A stretch of 64,000 nt of DNA. Origin: UBA974 sp002292405. GTDB taxonomy: Bacteria; Bacteroidota; Bacteroidia; Flavobacteriales_D; Sanyastnellaceae. This document shows, piece after piece, positions 55,722-64,000 of the stretch (within the stretch, counting starts at the first letter, position 1; each line of letters opens with the position of its first letter). The notes beneath the pieces were generated by a model that did no database searches, was not told the origin of the DNA, and saw only the letters and a list, made by a program, of their open reading frames with translations. The stretch is from NCBI GenBank assembly GCA_943842425.1, contig CALTBR010000001.1, positions 558,001 to 622,000 on the forward strand, given 5' to 3'. Position numbers and translations under genes: made by a program.

Positions 55722-57593
55722 ATGAGGTTAGTATTTTTCATCTTTTTCTTGTCCTTCAATTCGGTCTTTGCACAGACAATCTTGTTGGACGAAGATTTTT
55801 CAACCACGACTCAAGATGGTTTGCCGGACTTGTGGAGCCAGTATACACTTTCAGATGATGGAGGTTGGCTGAACGGAATGAGTAATGACTTACAGAGTGA
55901 ATGGTGGGGAATTGATCCTCACGGCACCTTTGTCGCTACAAATGATGATGCGTGTGATTGCAATAAAAGTGAAGACTATCTGATTACTCCTCCGTTAAAC
56001 TTTGGCGACGTGGACAATGCTATTTTATCTTTTGCAAGCTTTTTTTCCGGAGAAACATTTCAAGGCAATACAGATCGGGCGACTATTGAGTATTCTTTAG
56101 ATGGAGGTGACTCGTGGATTGTGTTGACGGAAATAGATGGGAATGGAAATTCAGATAATACCGTATGGGAAAATCACAGTGTTAATCTCTCGGAAATACT
56201 TGAATACAATGATGTTTTACTTGGCTTTCATTATGATGACGATGGGGGATGGATGTTTGGTTGGGCGATTGATGATGTCGTTATTTACGAACCTTTTGGA
56301 TTAAATGCTGAGATGACCTTGTTGACTTTTCCTACAAACATCTCATTGGGTGCAGCTGTCAATATTGAAGGTGTCATCACCAACATAGGCGCAGAAACGA
56401 TAGAAAGTTTTGATATTGTCTGGTCACAAGGTGGCGCCATGTCCTATTCACAATCTTATGAAAATCTTTCTATATCGTCAGGAAACGCATATGATTTTAC
56501 ACATCAAGATCAGTTTTATGCTGAGAGCGCTGGATTGTATCCCATCGATGTGACGGTGACAAATGTGAATGGTCAGCAAGACGAAGACCTCACAAATAAC
56601 AGTCTCACCAATTCTATCATGGTCATTGAGTATGGTGAGATCAACAGTGGTAAGTTTCAAAGAGAGTATATTTATTTTAAACCCAGTAGTGCGCCAGAAA
56701 ACTGTCCTTTGGTATTCGTCTGTCATGGGTATACTGGGACCGCACAGGGAATCATGAATTATTCTGACTTTAACAATTTGGCAACTGAGTATGGATTTGC
56801 GGTGTGTTATCCTCAAGGTATAGAAGATTCTTATGGGAGTACGTTCTTTAATGTTGGCTATGATTTCCAAAACAATGAAACGGTGGACGACGTGGCTTTT
56901 TTAGAGGATTTAATAAGCTTGTTTTCCGCAGACAATTCGATTGACTCAGACAAGGTGTTTTGTACGGGGATGTCAAATGGTGGAGATTTTTGTTATTTAC
57001 TTGCTTGCGAAGCCTCTGAATCTTTCTTAGGCGTCGCTCCTATAGCAGGGATGATTATGCAAGACATCATGGACGATTGTAACCCGTCTCAAAATGTGGG
57101 GATTTTAGAAATCCATGGAACACAGGACAATGTCACTTACTACAATGGAGATGTGAATAACCAAGATGGTTGGGGGGCATATCCTAGTATCCCAGCTACT
57201 ATAGACTTTTTTGTGGATTTGTATGACTTGGAATTAAATTCAACAGGTAATTTCCCCAATATTTCTAACAATGATGGAAGTACCGTTTCGTACGAGAAAT
57301 ATGGTGTAGATGAGGAGTGCGCCAAGGTTTGGTTATATACAGTCAACGGCGGAGGTCATGATTGGCCTGGAGCATATGGAAATATGGACATAGATTCAAG
57401 CAGAGAAGCCTGGTTGTTTTTTGAAAGTCTGTGTGAATCGCCTGTGGCGATTGAAAAACCAAATGCTGTAGGAGATAAAACATTAGAAAAAATTACCGAT
57501 TTATTAGGTCGAGAAGTCTCTGAGATAGCGCCTCAAATTTTGTTATATATCTACGATGACGGTTCAATAGAGAAGAAGTTTGTAGTTGAGTAA
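55722..57593 (+). CDS. Secreted esterase (LpqC/PHB-depolymerase-like) with variant C-terminal sorting domain
   Basis: Encodes 623 residues with a signal peptide (MRLVFFIFFLSFNSVFA-Q). Residues about 20-195 form a choice-of-anchor J-like jelly roll ('LLDEDFSTTTQDGLPDLWSQ'). A CARDB-like domain spans about 205-300 ('NIGAETIESFDIVWSQG'). An alpha/beta hydrolase of the LpqC/feruloyl esterase type spans about 310-570. Its elements are 'LVFVCHGYTGTAQG' (oxyanion hole), nucleophile Ser in 'CTGMSNGGDFCYLLA', Asp in 'EIHGTQDNVTYY' and His in 'GGGHDWPGAYG'. The end, 'LLGREVSEIAPQILLYIYDD' then GSIEKKFVVE, resembles a short variant T9SS signal. It should cleave ester bonds in polymers such as PHB or plant/algal esters. 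Confidence 0.85.
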   Translation: MRLVFFIFFLSFNSVFAQTILLDEDFSTTTQDGLPDLWSQYTLSDDGGWLNGMSNDLQSEWWGIDPHGTFVATNDDACDCNKSEDYLITPPLNFGDVDNAILSFASFFSGETFQGNTDRATIEYSLDGGDSWIVLTEIDGNGNSDNTVWENHSVNLSEILEYNDVLLGFHYDDDGGWMFGWAIDDVVIYEPFGLNAEMTLLTFPTNISLGAAVNIEGVITNIGAETIESFDIVWSQGGAMSYSQSYENLSISSGNAYDFTHQDQFYAESAGLYPIDVTVTNVNGQQDEDLTNNSLTNSIMVIEYGEINSGKFQREYIYFKPSSAPENCPLVFVCHGYTGTAQGIMNYSDFNNLATEYGFAVCYPQGIEDSYGSTFFNVGYDFQNNETVDDVAFLEDLISLFSADNSIDSDKVFCTGMSNGGDFCYLLACEASESFLGVAPIAGMIMQDIMDDCNPSQNVGILEIHGTQDNVTYYNGDVNNQDGWGAYPSIPATIDFFVDLYDLELNSTGNFPNISNNDGSTVSYEKYGVDEECAKVWLYTVNGGGHDWPGAYGNMDIDSSREAWLFFESLCESPVAIEKPNAVGDKTLEKITDLLGREVSEIAPQILLYIYDDGSIEKKFVVE

Positions 57594-57724
57594 TCAATGA
57601 AAGAACTTGTGAGGAAGATTGATTCGTGTTCTTATTAATCACCTCGCTTTGTAACAATAAATAACTTCAGCCTATTTTGTTGCAAATATTAAGAGCACCA
57701 GATAATTTATATTCGCTTTTAATT

Positions 57725-57732
57725 TATGTTTG
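57725..57732 (+). promoter_or_regulatory. -7 box TATGTTTG upstream of the small secreted protein
   Basis: An exact TAnnTTTG match 29 nt before ATG 57762, which leaves a leader of about 24 nt. Confidence 0.45.
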
Positions 57733-57761
57733 CATCTTCACATACACAATAAATTTAAATT

Positions 57762-58361
57762 ATGAATAAAATAATTTTATCAATTGCATTAATTTCTGTA
57801 GTTTTTATATCTCAAGCCCAAGTTGTTAAGCTTGCGGGGCCAAGAGTTGGTGCAACAATTGTAACTGCAGGTTCAGCAGCGGATTTTATTCAAAATGATC
57901 TAATGATGCCCGGGGATGATGGATGGGGAAATTCATCAACAGCATTAATTACACAGTATGGTTGGCAGCTTGAATCTAGATTTATTGAAAGTGAAGATAT
58001 ATCTGGCTTAGTGGAGTGGGTGTTTTTAGTTGGCGGAATGGAAAGAGGTTTGTTTTTACCTTCTGTTTCTTCACTTTTTGGCTTAAGGTCAAAGAGTGGA
58101 TTTGAAGGTGCATTAGGACCTAATCTCTCTTTGACTGGTGTAGGTATGGTTCTCGCCTTAGGATATACTTTCACAACAGGCAACCTTAATGTTCCTATAA
58201 ATTTATCCTTTGTTCCAGGAAAGTCTAAGACATATGAAGAAGGTGGAGGATGGGATTGGGACGCTGCAACAGGAACTGAGATTTATGTTCCGGCATCCTC
58301 CACAGATTACACTACAGGTAGCCGAATTTCTTTAACCTTAGGTTTTAATTTGGCACAGTGA
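57762..58361 (+). CDS. Small secreted protein, probably outer-membrane beta-barrel
   Basis: Encodes 199 residues. The signal peptide is MNKIILSIALISVVFISQA-Q. The mature chain shows Gly-rich amphipathic strands ('GPRVGATIVTAG', 'GVGMVLALGYTFTTGNLNVP', 'GSRISLTLGFNLAQ') and ends on a strand with a near-terminal aromatic residue, as outer-membrane barrel proteins do. 'DDGWGNSSTALITQYGWQLE' (about 50-69) is polar and probably a loop. I do not recognise the family or a ligand. No sorting domain. It stands alone with a clear promoter box and 116 bp before the next gene. Confidence 0.65.
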   Translation: MNKIILSIALISVVFISQAQVVKLAGPRVGATIVTAGSAADFIQNDLMMPGDDGWGNSSTALITQYGWQLESRFIESEDISGLVEWVFLVGGMERGLFLPSVSSLFGLRSKSGFEGALGPNLSLTGVGMVLALGYTFTTGNLNVPINLSFVPGKSKTYEEGGGWDWDAATGTEIYVPASSTDYTTGSRISLTLGFNLAQ

Positions 58362-58477
58362 TCCTTGTGAAAAACCTCCGTGTTCTCAAGCACAATTATT
58401 TATAGGGCATGGCCTAGGCTATTCAGAAAAGGTATGATACCACCTGAAAGAAAATAGACTAGAAAGAACTGGAGAAT

Positions 58478-59410
58478 ATGAGTGTCAGTATTTCGAATGA
58501 CAACTTGAAAGATAATCACCCATCACTAATAGATGGAGGCCTATCAAATGTATTAGAATCGCAAGGGTGCGATTTAAAACATAAATTATGGACAGCTAAT
58601 TTATTGGAGAAGAATCCAGAGGCTATAATTAGAGCACATCTCGATTATATTAACGCGGGAGCTCAATGCATAACTACATCTAGCTATCAAGCATCTATCC
58701 CTGGGTTAATAGCAATTGGTTACAAGAGGAGTTCAGCTGAAAAACTCATTTTAAAATCTATCCAATTGGCTGAGATTGCAATTAAAACCGCTTTGGATTC
58801 AGGTGTTATTGATAATAAGCCTCTTATTGCAGCTAGTGTAGGACCGTATGGTGCGTATTTAGCTGATGGATCCGAATATCGAGGTAACTATGCTATTTCG
58901 GATAAAATATTGAGGGATTTTCACCTTGAAAGAATGAGAATATTAGATCGTTCAAATGCAGATATTCTAGCTTGTGAAACGATCCCAAGTTTTCAAGAAG
59001 CAGGAATTCTTTCAGAAATATTATTGCATGTAGATACACCTGCCTGGATATCCTTTTCTTGTAAAGACGGGAAACATCTAAACGATGGATCAAAAATCAG
59101 CGAATGTGTTGCGATCTTTAAAAATCATCCAAAAGTTTTTGCCGTTGGGGTAAATTGCACGAATCCGAAATACATCTCGGATTTAATACCGTATATAAAA
59201 GCAAGCTGTGGGGACAATAAAGTCATTGTATATCCCAATTCTGGAGAGGTATACAACGCTCAAAGTAAAACTTGGATGGGCCTATCAGAACCAAAATATT
59301 TTGTGGAGATGTCCAAAGAATGGATAAACTTAGGAGCTGATATTATTGGAGGATGCTGTAGAATAGGTCCTGATCACATTAGAAGAATAAGCGACATATT
59401 TCAACAATAA
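58478..59410 (+). CDS. mmuM: Homocysteine S-methyltransferase
   Basis: Encodes 310 residues, the MmuM length. The zinc-binding ligands are in 'FAVGVNCTNPKYIS' (Cys, about 225-238) and 'GADIIGGCCRIGPDHI' (Cys-Cys, about 287-302). 'LIDGGLSNVLESQGCDLKHK' opens the TIM barrel, and 'GAQCITTSSYQASIPGL' matches the second barrel strand (TxTYQA/TSSYQA). MmuM methylates homocysteine to methionine using S-methylmethionine or S-adenosylmethionine; marine flavobacteria could draw S-methylmethionine from algae, which is inference. The start is preceded by 'GGAGAAT', a fair ribosome-binding site. The convergent T9SS gene ends 25 bp downstream. Confidence 0.93.
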   Translation: MSVSISNDNLKDNHPSLIDGGLSNVLESQGCDLKHKLWTANLLEKNPEAIIRAHLDYINAGAQCITTSSYQASIPGLIAIGYKRSSAEKLILKSIQLAEIAIKTALDSGVIDNKPLIAASVGPYGAYLADGSEYRGNYAISDKILRDFHLERMRILDRSNADILACETIPSFQEAGILSEILLHVDTPAWISFSCKDGKHLNDGSKISECVAIFKNHPKVFAVGVNCTNPKYISDLIPYIKASCGDNKVIVYPNSGEVYNAQSKTWMGLSEPKYFVEMSKEWINLGADIIGGCCRIGPDHIRRISDIFQQ

Positions 59411-59435
59411 GAACAACTTTTTCAGAGCAACATCA

Positions 59436-61613
59436 TTACTCGACAACAAACACTTTCTCTGCGGAACCGTCGTCATAGATATAGAAAACAATTTGGCCTA
59501 TCACCTCATTAACTTCTCTCCCTAGTTGATCAACAATTTTAACTAACGATTTATTTATTTCAGGATCTCCAACTTCTACATTACTTGAGGGATCAATAAC
59601 CACGTTAAACTCCACTCTTTCAGAGATGCAAGGATCGGCAGAATGCATACGCCAGTTGTAGAAGAAATAGTAGTAATTGTATTGATTGTTACTTGTAACG
59701 GTGGTGCTTACTATGCTAGCTAAGGACCCTATCTCATAAGGGTAGTTAATGTCTGCGCCTGGAGCGTCACGCCAGAGATATGGCTCGTTATTACCTGCAC
59801 TCAAACCATATCCTTCACCTGCAGGAAGTTCGACATCCAATATAAACTCATTCCAGCCTTCATCTAATTCTTGAAAGACTTCACTCAATAGACTTCCATC
59901 TGTATCCAAAATAAGTATGCTATGCAAAGCTGATTGCTCAGAATATACTTCTACGGATTCAAAAACGACAGATTCGAAGACATCAAATTCTAGCCAGTAT
60001 GCATTGTTGTCGTGGTATTGGCCATTGTTGAAGTCAGGCTCCTCCTTGCCGCCTACAACATCCCACTCTCCGTCGCTATTCGCCGCCCATATATTTTGGG
60101 GGAACAGTTCAAACGACATTTCAAATGATTCACTTATGGATATGGGGTCTGATGCGGTTTCGCTTTCATACCAAAAAGTACCGGGTTCATTTTGGAACTC
60201 AACACCAACATCTTCCTGCATAATTGTTTGTGGTAAGGGAGGTGCTATTATGAAGCAAGTACTATCATCAATAGTAGCATCTAATGAGTAGTTACAAGCA
60301 TCAATATCAGTGCAACCAACACAGAATAATTCTTCATTTTCACATCCACCACAGATGTTAAATCCAATACATGAACCATCATCTTCAATAGCGTTTTGAT
60401 CGTAGTTACATGCTTCAGAATCGGTGCAACCTAGGTCGCTTAACTCTCCCGATAAGCCTAATAAAAACAATCCTTCTTGAATGTGAGAAACAGCAATTAC
60501 TCCAGAGGGGAAATATGGATAGTTGGACCAAGTCCCGTCAAATTGAGCAGAATTGTTAGAGGGGTAGAGATCAAAATATGCAACTTCTTCGAGGTTTGCA
60601 TCAGCAATATTCTCGGTATCTAGTATCCTCAATCCAGCTGTATAATTAGATTGATAAACATACCCATTATGCGTGTAAAGATTGTGATCAATAGCTGATG
60701 TGCTAGAAACGAAGGTCCCAATAATTTCAGGCGAACTAAGGTCTAGCATATCCCAAATAAACGTGGTTGTATTTATTCCGATATTCTGTTCATCGAGTTC
60801 GTCATTGCTTAGGAAATACCTGTGATCTTCTGTCAGCCATCCCTGATGAGTATACGATGAACCAGGATATCCAGTGCTGCTGATTAAACTAGCATTACTA
60901 GCATCGGTTACATCTACAACTGTCACGGTGTTCTCGTTACAAGCAAATGCAATTTCTTTCCCCTGGAAATTCGAATCTGGCCCAGAGTAATTCACAACCT
61001 GCGCGTCATGTGTATAGCCGTCTTCAGAGAAGTCTCCTATCAAAGTGGGATTCAAAGGGTCGCTGATATCTAGAATGTGAAGTCCACCCTCGAACGTGTT
61101 TGTTCCCACTCCATAAGCTCTGCCCGTACTTTCATTAATCACAATGTTATGTGCATTTCCCCATCCATTGTAAAGCGCATCCTCCTCAAACAAGAGTGGT
61201 GGTGCTTCGATATCTCTCAGATGTGTCAGATCGAAAATTTGCATCCCATGTCCCCCAGCCTCAGAAACGATAAAAGCGTAGTTGTTGTAAACCTTAATAT
61301 CACGCCATGTAGAGTTCTGAGTTGCGGTAGGAAGATTGCCTAAATAAATAGGGTTAACAGGGTCAGTGATGTCGAGGAATGCAGTTCCATTTGTTCTGCC
61401 AAGTATGACATACTCGGCACTATCTAATGGGTCTACCCACCCCCAGATATCATTCATCGATCCTCCCCCTATATCTCCATTCTCTACAAACGAAAGTAGA
61501 TTTATATTCTCACATGGATATGGGCCTGCCATACCGTTAACGCAAGGGGTTTGGGCTAGAACTCCCAAGGAGCTAAATAAGAAAAAAGCGGAGAACAAAA
61601 GTCGAGTGTACAT
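59436..61613 (-). CDS. Choice-of-anchor B protein with cysteine-rich units and variant sorting domain
   Basis: Encodes 725 residues; signal peptide MYTRLLFSAFFLFSSLGVLA-Q. Residues about 22-395 form the choice-of-anchor B (LVIVD-like) beta-propeller with blades such as 'GRTNGTAFLDITDPVNPIYL', 'GGLHILDISDPLNPTLIGDF' and 'AGLRILDTENIADANLEEV'. Two cysteine-rich units follow (about 400-460, 'GCTDSEACNYDQNAIEDDGS' and 'GCTDIDACNYSLDATIDDST'), the same module as in the two repeat proteins of this window. A beta-sandwich occupies about 465-670. The end, 'KIVDQLGREVNEVIGQIVFY' then IYDDGSAEKVFVVE, closely resembles that of the esterase at 55722. Probably a surface protein; no enzyme motif. Confidence 0.85.
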   Translation of the reverse strand: MYTRLLFSAFFLFSSLGVLAQTPCVNGMAGPYPCENINLLSFVENGDIGGGSMNDIWGWVDPLDSAEYVILGRTNGTAFLDITDPVNPIYLGNLPTATQNSTWRDIKVYNNYAFIVSEAGGHGMQIFDLTHLRDIEAPPLLFEEDALYNGWGNAHNIVINESTGRAYGVGTNTFEGGLHILDISDPLNPTLIGDFSEDGYTHDAQVVNYSGPDSNFQGKEIAFACNENTVTVVDVTDASNASLISSTGYPGSSYTHQGWLTEDHRYFLSNDELDEQNIGINTTTFIWDMLDLSSPEIIGTFVSSTSAIDHNLYTHNGYVYQSNYTAGLRILDTENIADANLEEVAYFDLYPSNNSAQFDGTWSNYPYFPSGVIAVSHIQEGLFLLGLSGELSDLGCTDSEACNYDQNAIEDDGSCIGFNICGGCENEELFCVGCTDIDACNYSLDATIDDSTCFIIAPPLPQTIMQEDVGVEFQNEPGTFWYESETASDPISISESFEMSFELFPQNIWAANSDGEWDVVGGKEEPDFNNGQYHDNNAYWLEFDVFESVVFESVEVYSEQSALHSILILDTDGSLLSEVFQELDEGWNEFILDVELPAGEGYGLSAGNNEPYLWRDAPGADINYPYEIGSLASIVSTTVTSNNQYNYYYFFYNWRMHSADPCISERVEFNVVIDPSSNVEVGDPEINKSLVKIVDQLGREVNEVIGQIVFYIYDDGSAEKVFVVE

Positions 61614-61829
61614 CTTTCAATCATTGAGGTATGTAAAAGTACATTAGGGAAATTGATAGAGTGATTTTCTATTGAATTAAATAATCTTTAATTTTGTTAA
61701 TCCTCGAAATTGTTCAACTCGCTGTTTATTAGCACACTATTGAAATGCTTTAGAATACTCCTCTACGGTATATAAATAAAGAAACGAACATTTCATTTAG
61801 TTGGTTGAATTGTACTTTAACTTTCACAT

Positions 61830-62852
61830 ATGAATTTATCTAAAATTGTTACTATTTTGCTCATTTTAGGGTTCTTCGGCTACTTTATGTTTTTTGCCCC
61901 TAAAGTTGAAAAGCCGACTCAATCCACTTCGGCCACCATATCTGGAGTTGTGACAAATCACATAGGTGATACGATTAAATTCTACGCTCCGGATTCTACC
62001 TATATCACAGTACTTGATACTGCGACAGGTTTTTTCGCAATTGAGTTCGAATGGGACACAGCTTCCGACGTGAACTTCTTCCATGGGGAGGAAAGCACGA
62101 AGATGTACCTTCAACCTGGTGACGATATTAAATTAACGATCGATACTGAACAATTCGATGAGTCTATTTCATATCAAGGGAGTGATGAGAGTTCTTACTA
62201 CGCATGGCAATACATAGCTAACGAGAATAGTGATTTTCCTAAAATTACTGAGGTGGAAGACGATGTACTGGATTCATTGTTAAATGAATACTACAAACCA
62301 TTTTTAGTTAAGGCTGAGTCTTTTAAAGAATCAAACTCGATATTCTACAATTCAATCCTTGAAGGAATGAATTTTACCAAAGAATACATTATCAATCGCA
62401 GGTCAGTTCTTGCAGCGCTTCCACAATCTGGAGAAGCAGCTATTGACTTCACATATCCAGATAAAGACGGCAATAATGTTTCCCTTTCTGATTTTGTAGG
62501 ATCAGTTGTATACGTTGATGTTTGGGCTACATGGTGTGGCCCTTGTCGCGCTGAAATGCCTTTCCTGCATGAACTTGAAGCTGAGTACAGCGACAAGAAT
62601 GTTACATTCATAGGCGTAAGTGTTGACGAAGATAAAAACAGACAGGCTTGGCTGGACATGATGGTGGATAAGGACATAAAAGGCGTCCAGCTTTTTGCCG
62701 ATGGATGGAGCCAAATCACAAAAGATTACGCCATAAATAGCATTCCGCGCTTTATGCTATTCGACTCAGAAGGAAATGTGTCAAACCTAGACGCTGACCG
62801 TCCTTCTTCCGAAGAGATTCGACCTACACTTGATGCCCTTTTAGTAGAATAA
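61830..62852 (+). CDS. TlpA/ResA-like thioredoxin-fold lipidless redox protein
   Basis: Encodes 340 residues. An N-terminal membrane anchor or uncleaved signal (about 3-22, 'SKIVTILLILGFFGYFMFFA') is followed by a DUF4369-like N-terminal beta domain (about 35-115, 'ISGVVTNHIGDTIKFYAPDS') and a helical linker. The thioredoxin domain (about 200-338) has the redox motif in 'YVDVWATWCGPCRAEMPFL' (CGPC, near residues 236-239), 'VTFIGVSVDEDKNRQAW', and the cis-Pro in 'YAINSIPRFMLFD'. This order is the common Bacteroidota TlpA family arrangement. It probably reduces or oxidises envelope disulfides; the abundance of Cys-rich secreted proteins nearby makes disulfide handling a reasonable guess. Confidence 0.9.
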   Translation: MNLSKIVTILLILGFFGYFMFFAPKVEKPTQSTSATISGVVTNHIGDTIKFYAPDSTYITVLDTATGFFAIEFEWDTASDVNFFHGEESTKMYLQPGDDIKLTIDTEQFDESISYQGSDESSYYAWQYIANENSDFPKITEVEDDVLDSLLNEYYKPFLVKAESFKESNSIFYNSILEGMNFTKEYIINRRSVLAALPQSGEAAIDFTYPDKDGNNVSLSDFVGSVVYVDVWATWCGPCRAEMPFLHELEAEYSDKNVTFIGVSVDEDKNRQAWLDMMVDKDIKGVQLFADGWSQITKDYAINSIPRFMLFDSEGNVSNLDADRPSSEEIRPTLDALLVE

Positions 62853-62889
62853 AGACCTGATTTATTCATTGAAACCTAAAATTTATACT

Positions 62890-64000
62890 GTGAAAAATAT
62901 TTTTATTTTTATTTTATTTTCCCTGGCTTATAACATTCATTTTGCTCAAGACTGGATACAGCTGGAAGACTATCCAGGACTAGGAAGAAATCATCCCATT
63001 ACTTTTTCAATCGGAACTGACGGATATGTGTTGGCTGGAGAAAATGAAAATGGATACTACGTTAAAGATTTTTACAAATACGACACCACTTCAGACACGT
63101 GGACACAGCTTCCTAATTTTCCGGGCTATCCCAGAGGATATGCTTATGGAATTGAGCACAACGGAAAGGCGTATGTAGGTTTTGGGACTTTTGATTTAGG
63201 ACCATTAGATGACCTGTGGGAGTATGACCCTATAACAGAAGCATGGACTGAGCTAGCTTCATGCCCTTGTGGAGGAAGGCTACATCCCGCAATGCTTGAA
63301 GCGGGAGGTAAAATATATGTAGGACTTGGAGGGAGTAATTTCGAAAACCTTGACGATTGGTGGGCATATGACATTGCTACAGATATTTGGGAGCAAAAGG
63401 CTGACTTCATCGCTGAAAAAAGACACCATCCATACTTCTTTTCCATTGATGATATTGCATACGTGGGATTTGGACACGGAGACGATATTTACAACGATTT
63501 TTATAAATACGAGCCGGACACTGACACTTGGACACAAGTTGCGAGCATTCCAGATCAAGGGCGCGTTGCAGGAACACAGTTCTCATACAATGGAAAGGGT
63601 TACGCTCTCAGTGGGGATGGTGATACTCACTCTTATCTTGAAACAGGTGAGTTTTGGCAATACACACCTGAAACGGATTCATGGTTCAGCCTTCCACCGC
63701 ATCCAGGACACAGCAAGTGGGCTCCAGGTTGTTTCATCGTAGGCGACGTTCTCTACTTTACTTCAGGCCTACAATATGATGATGGTAATTCCGAAACCCT
63801 CAACGATCTGTGGAGATTTAACCTTGATGAGATAGACGGTATCGAAGTTGTAGAGCTAGAAACACTTGTATATCCTAACCCTACCACGGATAAAATCATT
63901 CTATCATCAACGGTTGATTACCAACTCTTCTCATTAAAAGGTGAGCTCATCTTAGAAGGGAACGCTTCGTCTATTGAAGTGAGTCAACTTTTAAAAGGAG
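62890..64000 (+). CDS. Kelch-repeat secreted protein with T9SS domain (partial, runs off the window)
   Basis: Open from GTG 62890 to the window edge (370 codons, no stop). The signal peptide is (V/M)KNIFIFILFSLAYNIHFA-Q. Four to six kelch blades follow, each with 'Y.YD..TDTWTQL' or similar ('DDLWEYDPITEAWTELAS', 'DFYKYEPDTDTWTQVASIP', 'EFWQYTPETDSWFSLPP') and Gly pairs such as 'AYVGFG'. They form a beta-propeller of about residues 25-310. The end shows the start of a T9SS type A domain, 'LVYPNPTTDKIILSS' and 'YQLFSLKGELILEG'. The true C-terminus lies outside. Surface-exposed propeller, ligand unknown. The GTG start is 37 bp after the TlpA gene. Confidence 0.85.
   Translation, partial: MKNIFIFILFSLAYNIHFAQDWIQLEDYPGLGRNHPITFSIGTDGYVLAGENENGYYVKDFYKYDTTSDTWTQLPNFPGYPRGYAYGIEHNGKAYVGFGTFDLGPLDDLWEYDPITEAWTELASCPCGGRLHPAMLEAGGKIYVGLGGSNFENLDDWWAYDIATDIWEQKADFIAEKRHHPYFFSIDDIAYVGFGHGDDIYNDFYKYEPDTDTWTQVASIPDQGRVAGTQFSYNGKGYALSGDGDTHSYLETGEFWQYTPETDSWFSLPPHPGHSKWAPGCFIVGDVLYFTSGLQYDDGNSETLNDLWRFNLDEIDGIEVVELETLVYPNPTTDKIILSSTVDYQLFSLKGELILEGNASSIEVSQLLKG

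Overview
The window reads as chromosomal DNA of a marine member of the Bacteroidota, most likely order Flavobacteriales. This is inferred from type IX secretion (T9SS) C-terminal domains, the LpxC-FabZ fusion, repeated 'ACNYD...DDGSC' cysteine-rich modules, weak Shine-Dalgarno signals, and many TAnnTTTG (-7) promoter boxes placed only 4-7 nt before start codons. The DNA is AT-rich, densely coded, and has no rRNA, CRISPR array or intact insertion sequence.

Layout. 0-9 kb: mixed metabolic and envelope genes (S10 peptidase, TrmL, dienoyl-CoA isomerase-like crotonase, SulP transporter, small secreted proteins). 9-10 kb: an SDR gene between two copies of the tRNA-Val terminator. 10-21 kb: methyltransferase, secreted protein, orphan histidine kinase, gpmI, a T9SS type-B giant, an ABC ATPase, asnS, rpoN, galE. 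21-25.6 kb: minus-strand lipid A operon aroB, lpxD, lpxC/fabZ, lpxA. 25.7-28.1 kb: a cysteine-rich secreted repeat protein. 28.1-32 kb: tRNA-Phe, thioesterase, GT9, TatD, asparaginase, tRNA-Ser. 32-35 kb: an ExbB/ExbD energiser operon with an extra membrane protein. 35-39.8 kb: dehydrogenase, MgtE, TadA, glycosyltransferase, TrmB, alkyltransferase-like protein. 39.8-42.6 kb: Mrp, NifU, ferredoxin reductase and ferredoxin (Fe-S and electron transfer). 42.6-48.4 kb: polysaccharide genes (PHP phosphatase, RfbB, WbpD-like, WbpE-like) and KdtA.

48.5-54.3 kb is the most unusual stretch. Directly after tRNA-Leu there is a 50-bp terminator repeat whose second copy lies 5.7 kb away. Between the copies are a decayed C-terminus of a serine recombinase, a 1,545-residue cysteine-rich protein containing a nearly perfect 1.2-kb internal duplication, tRNA-Cys, and a 5' fragment of pssA cut exactly at the second repeat. 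54.3-55.7 kb continues with two DoxX-like genes and decayed coding remnants. 55.7-64 kb holds secreted proteins (esterase, choice-of-anchor B protein, kelch protein), homocysteine methyltransferase and a TlpA-like thioredoxin.

Functional threads are outer-membrane and surface biogenesis (lipid A, Kdo, O-antigen sugars, T9SS cargo), Ton/Tol energisation, tRNA modification, and Fe-S maintenance. Three of the five tRNA genes (Val, Phe, Leu) have a partial copy of their own 3' end and/or terminator nearby. This suggests repeated insertion or recombination at tRNA terminators.
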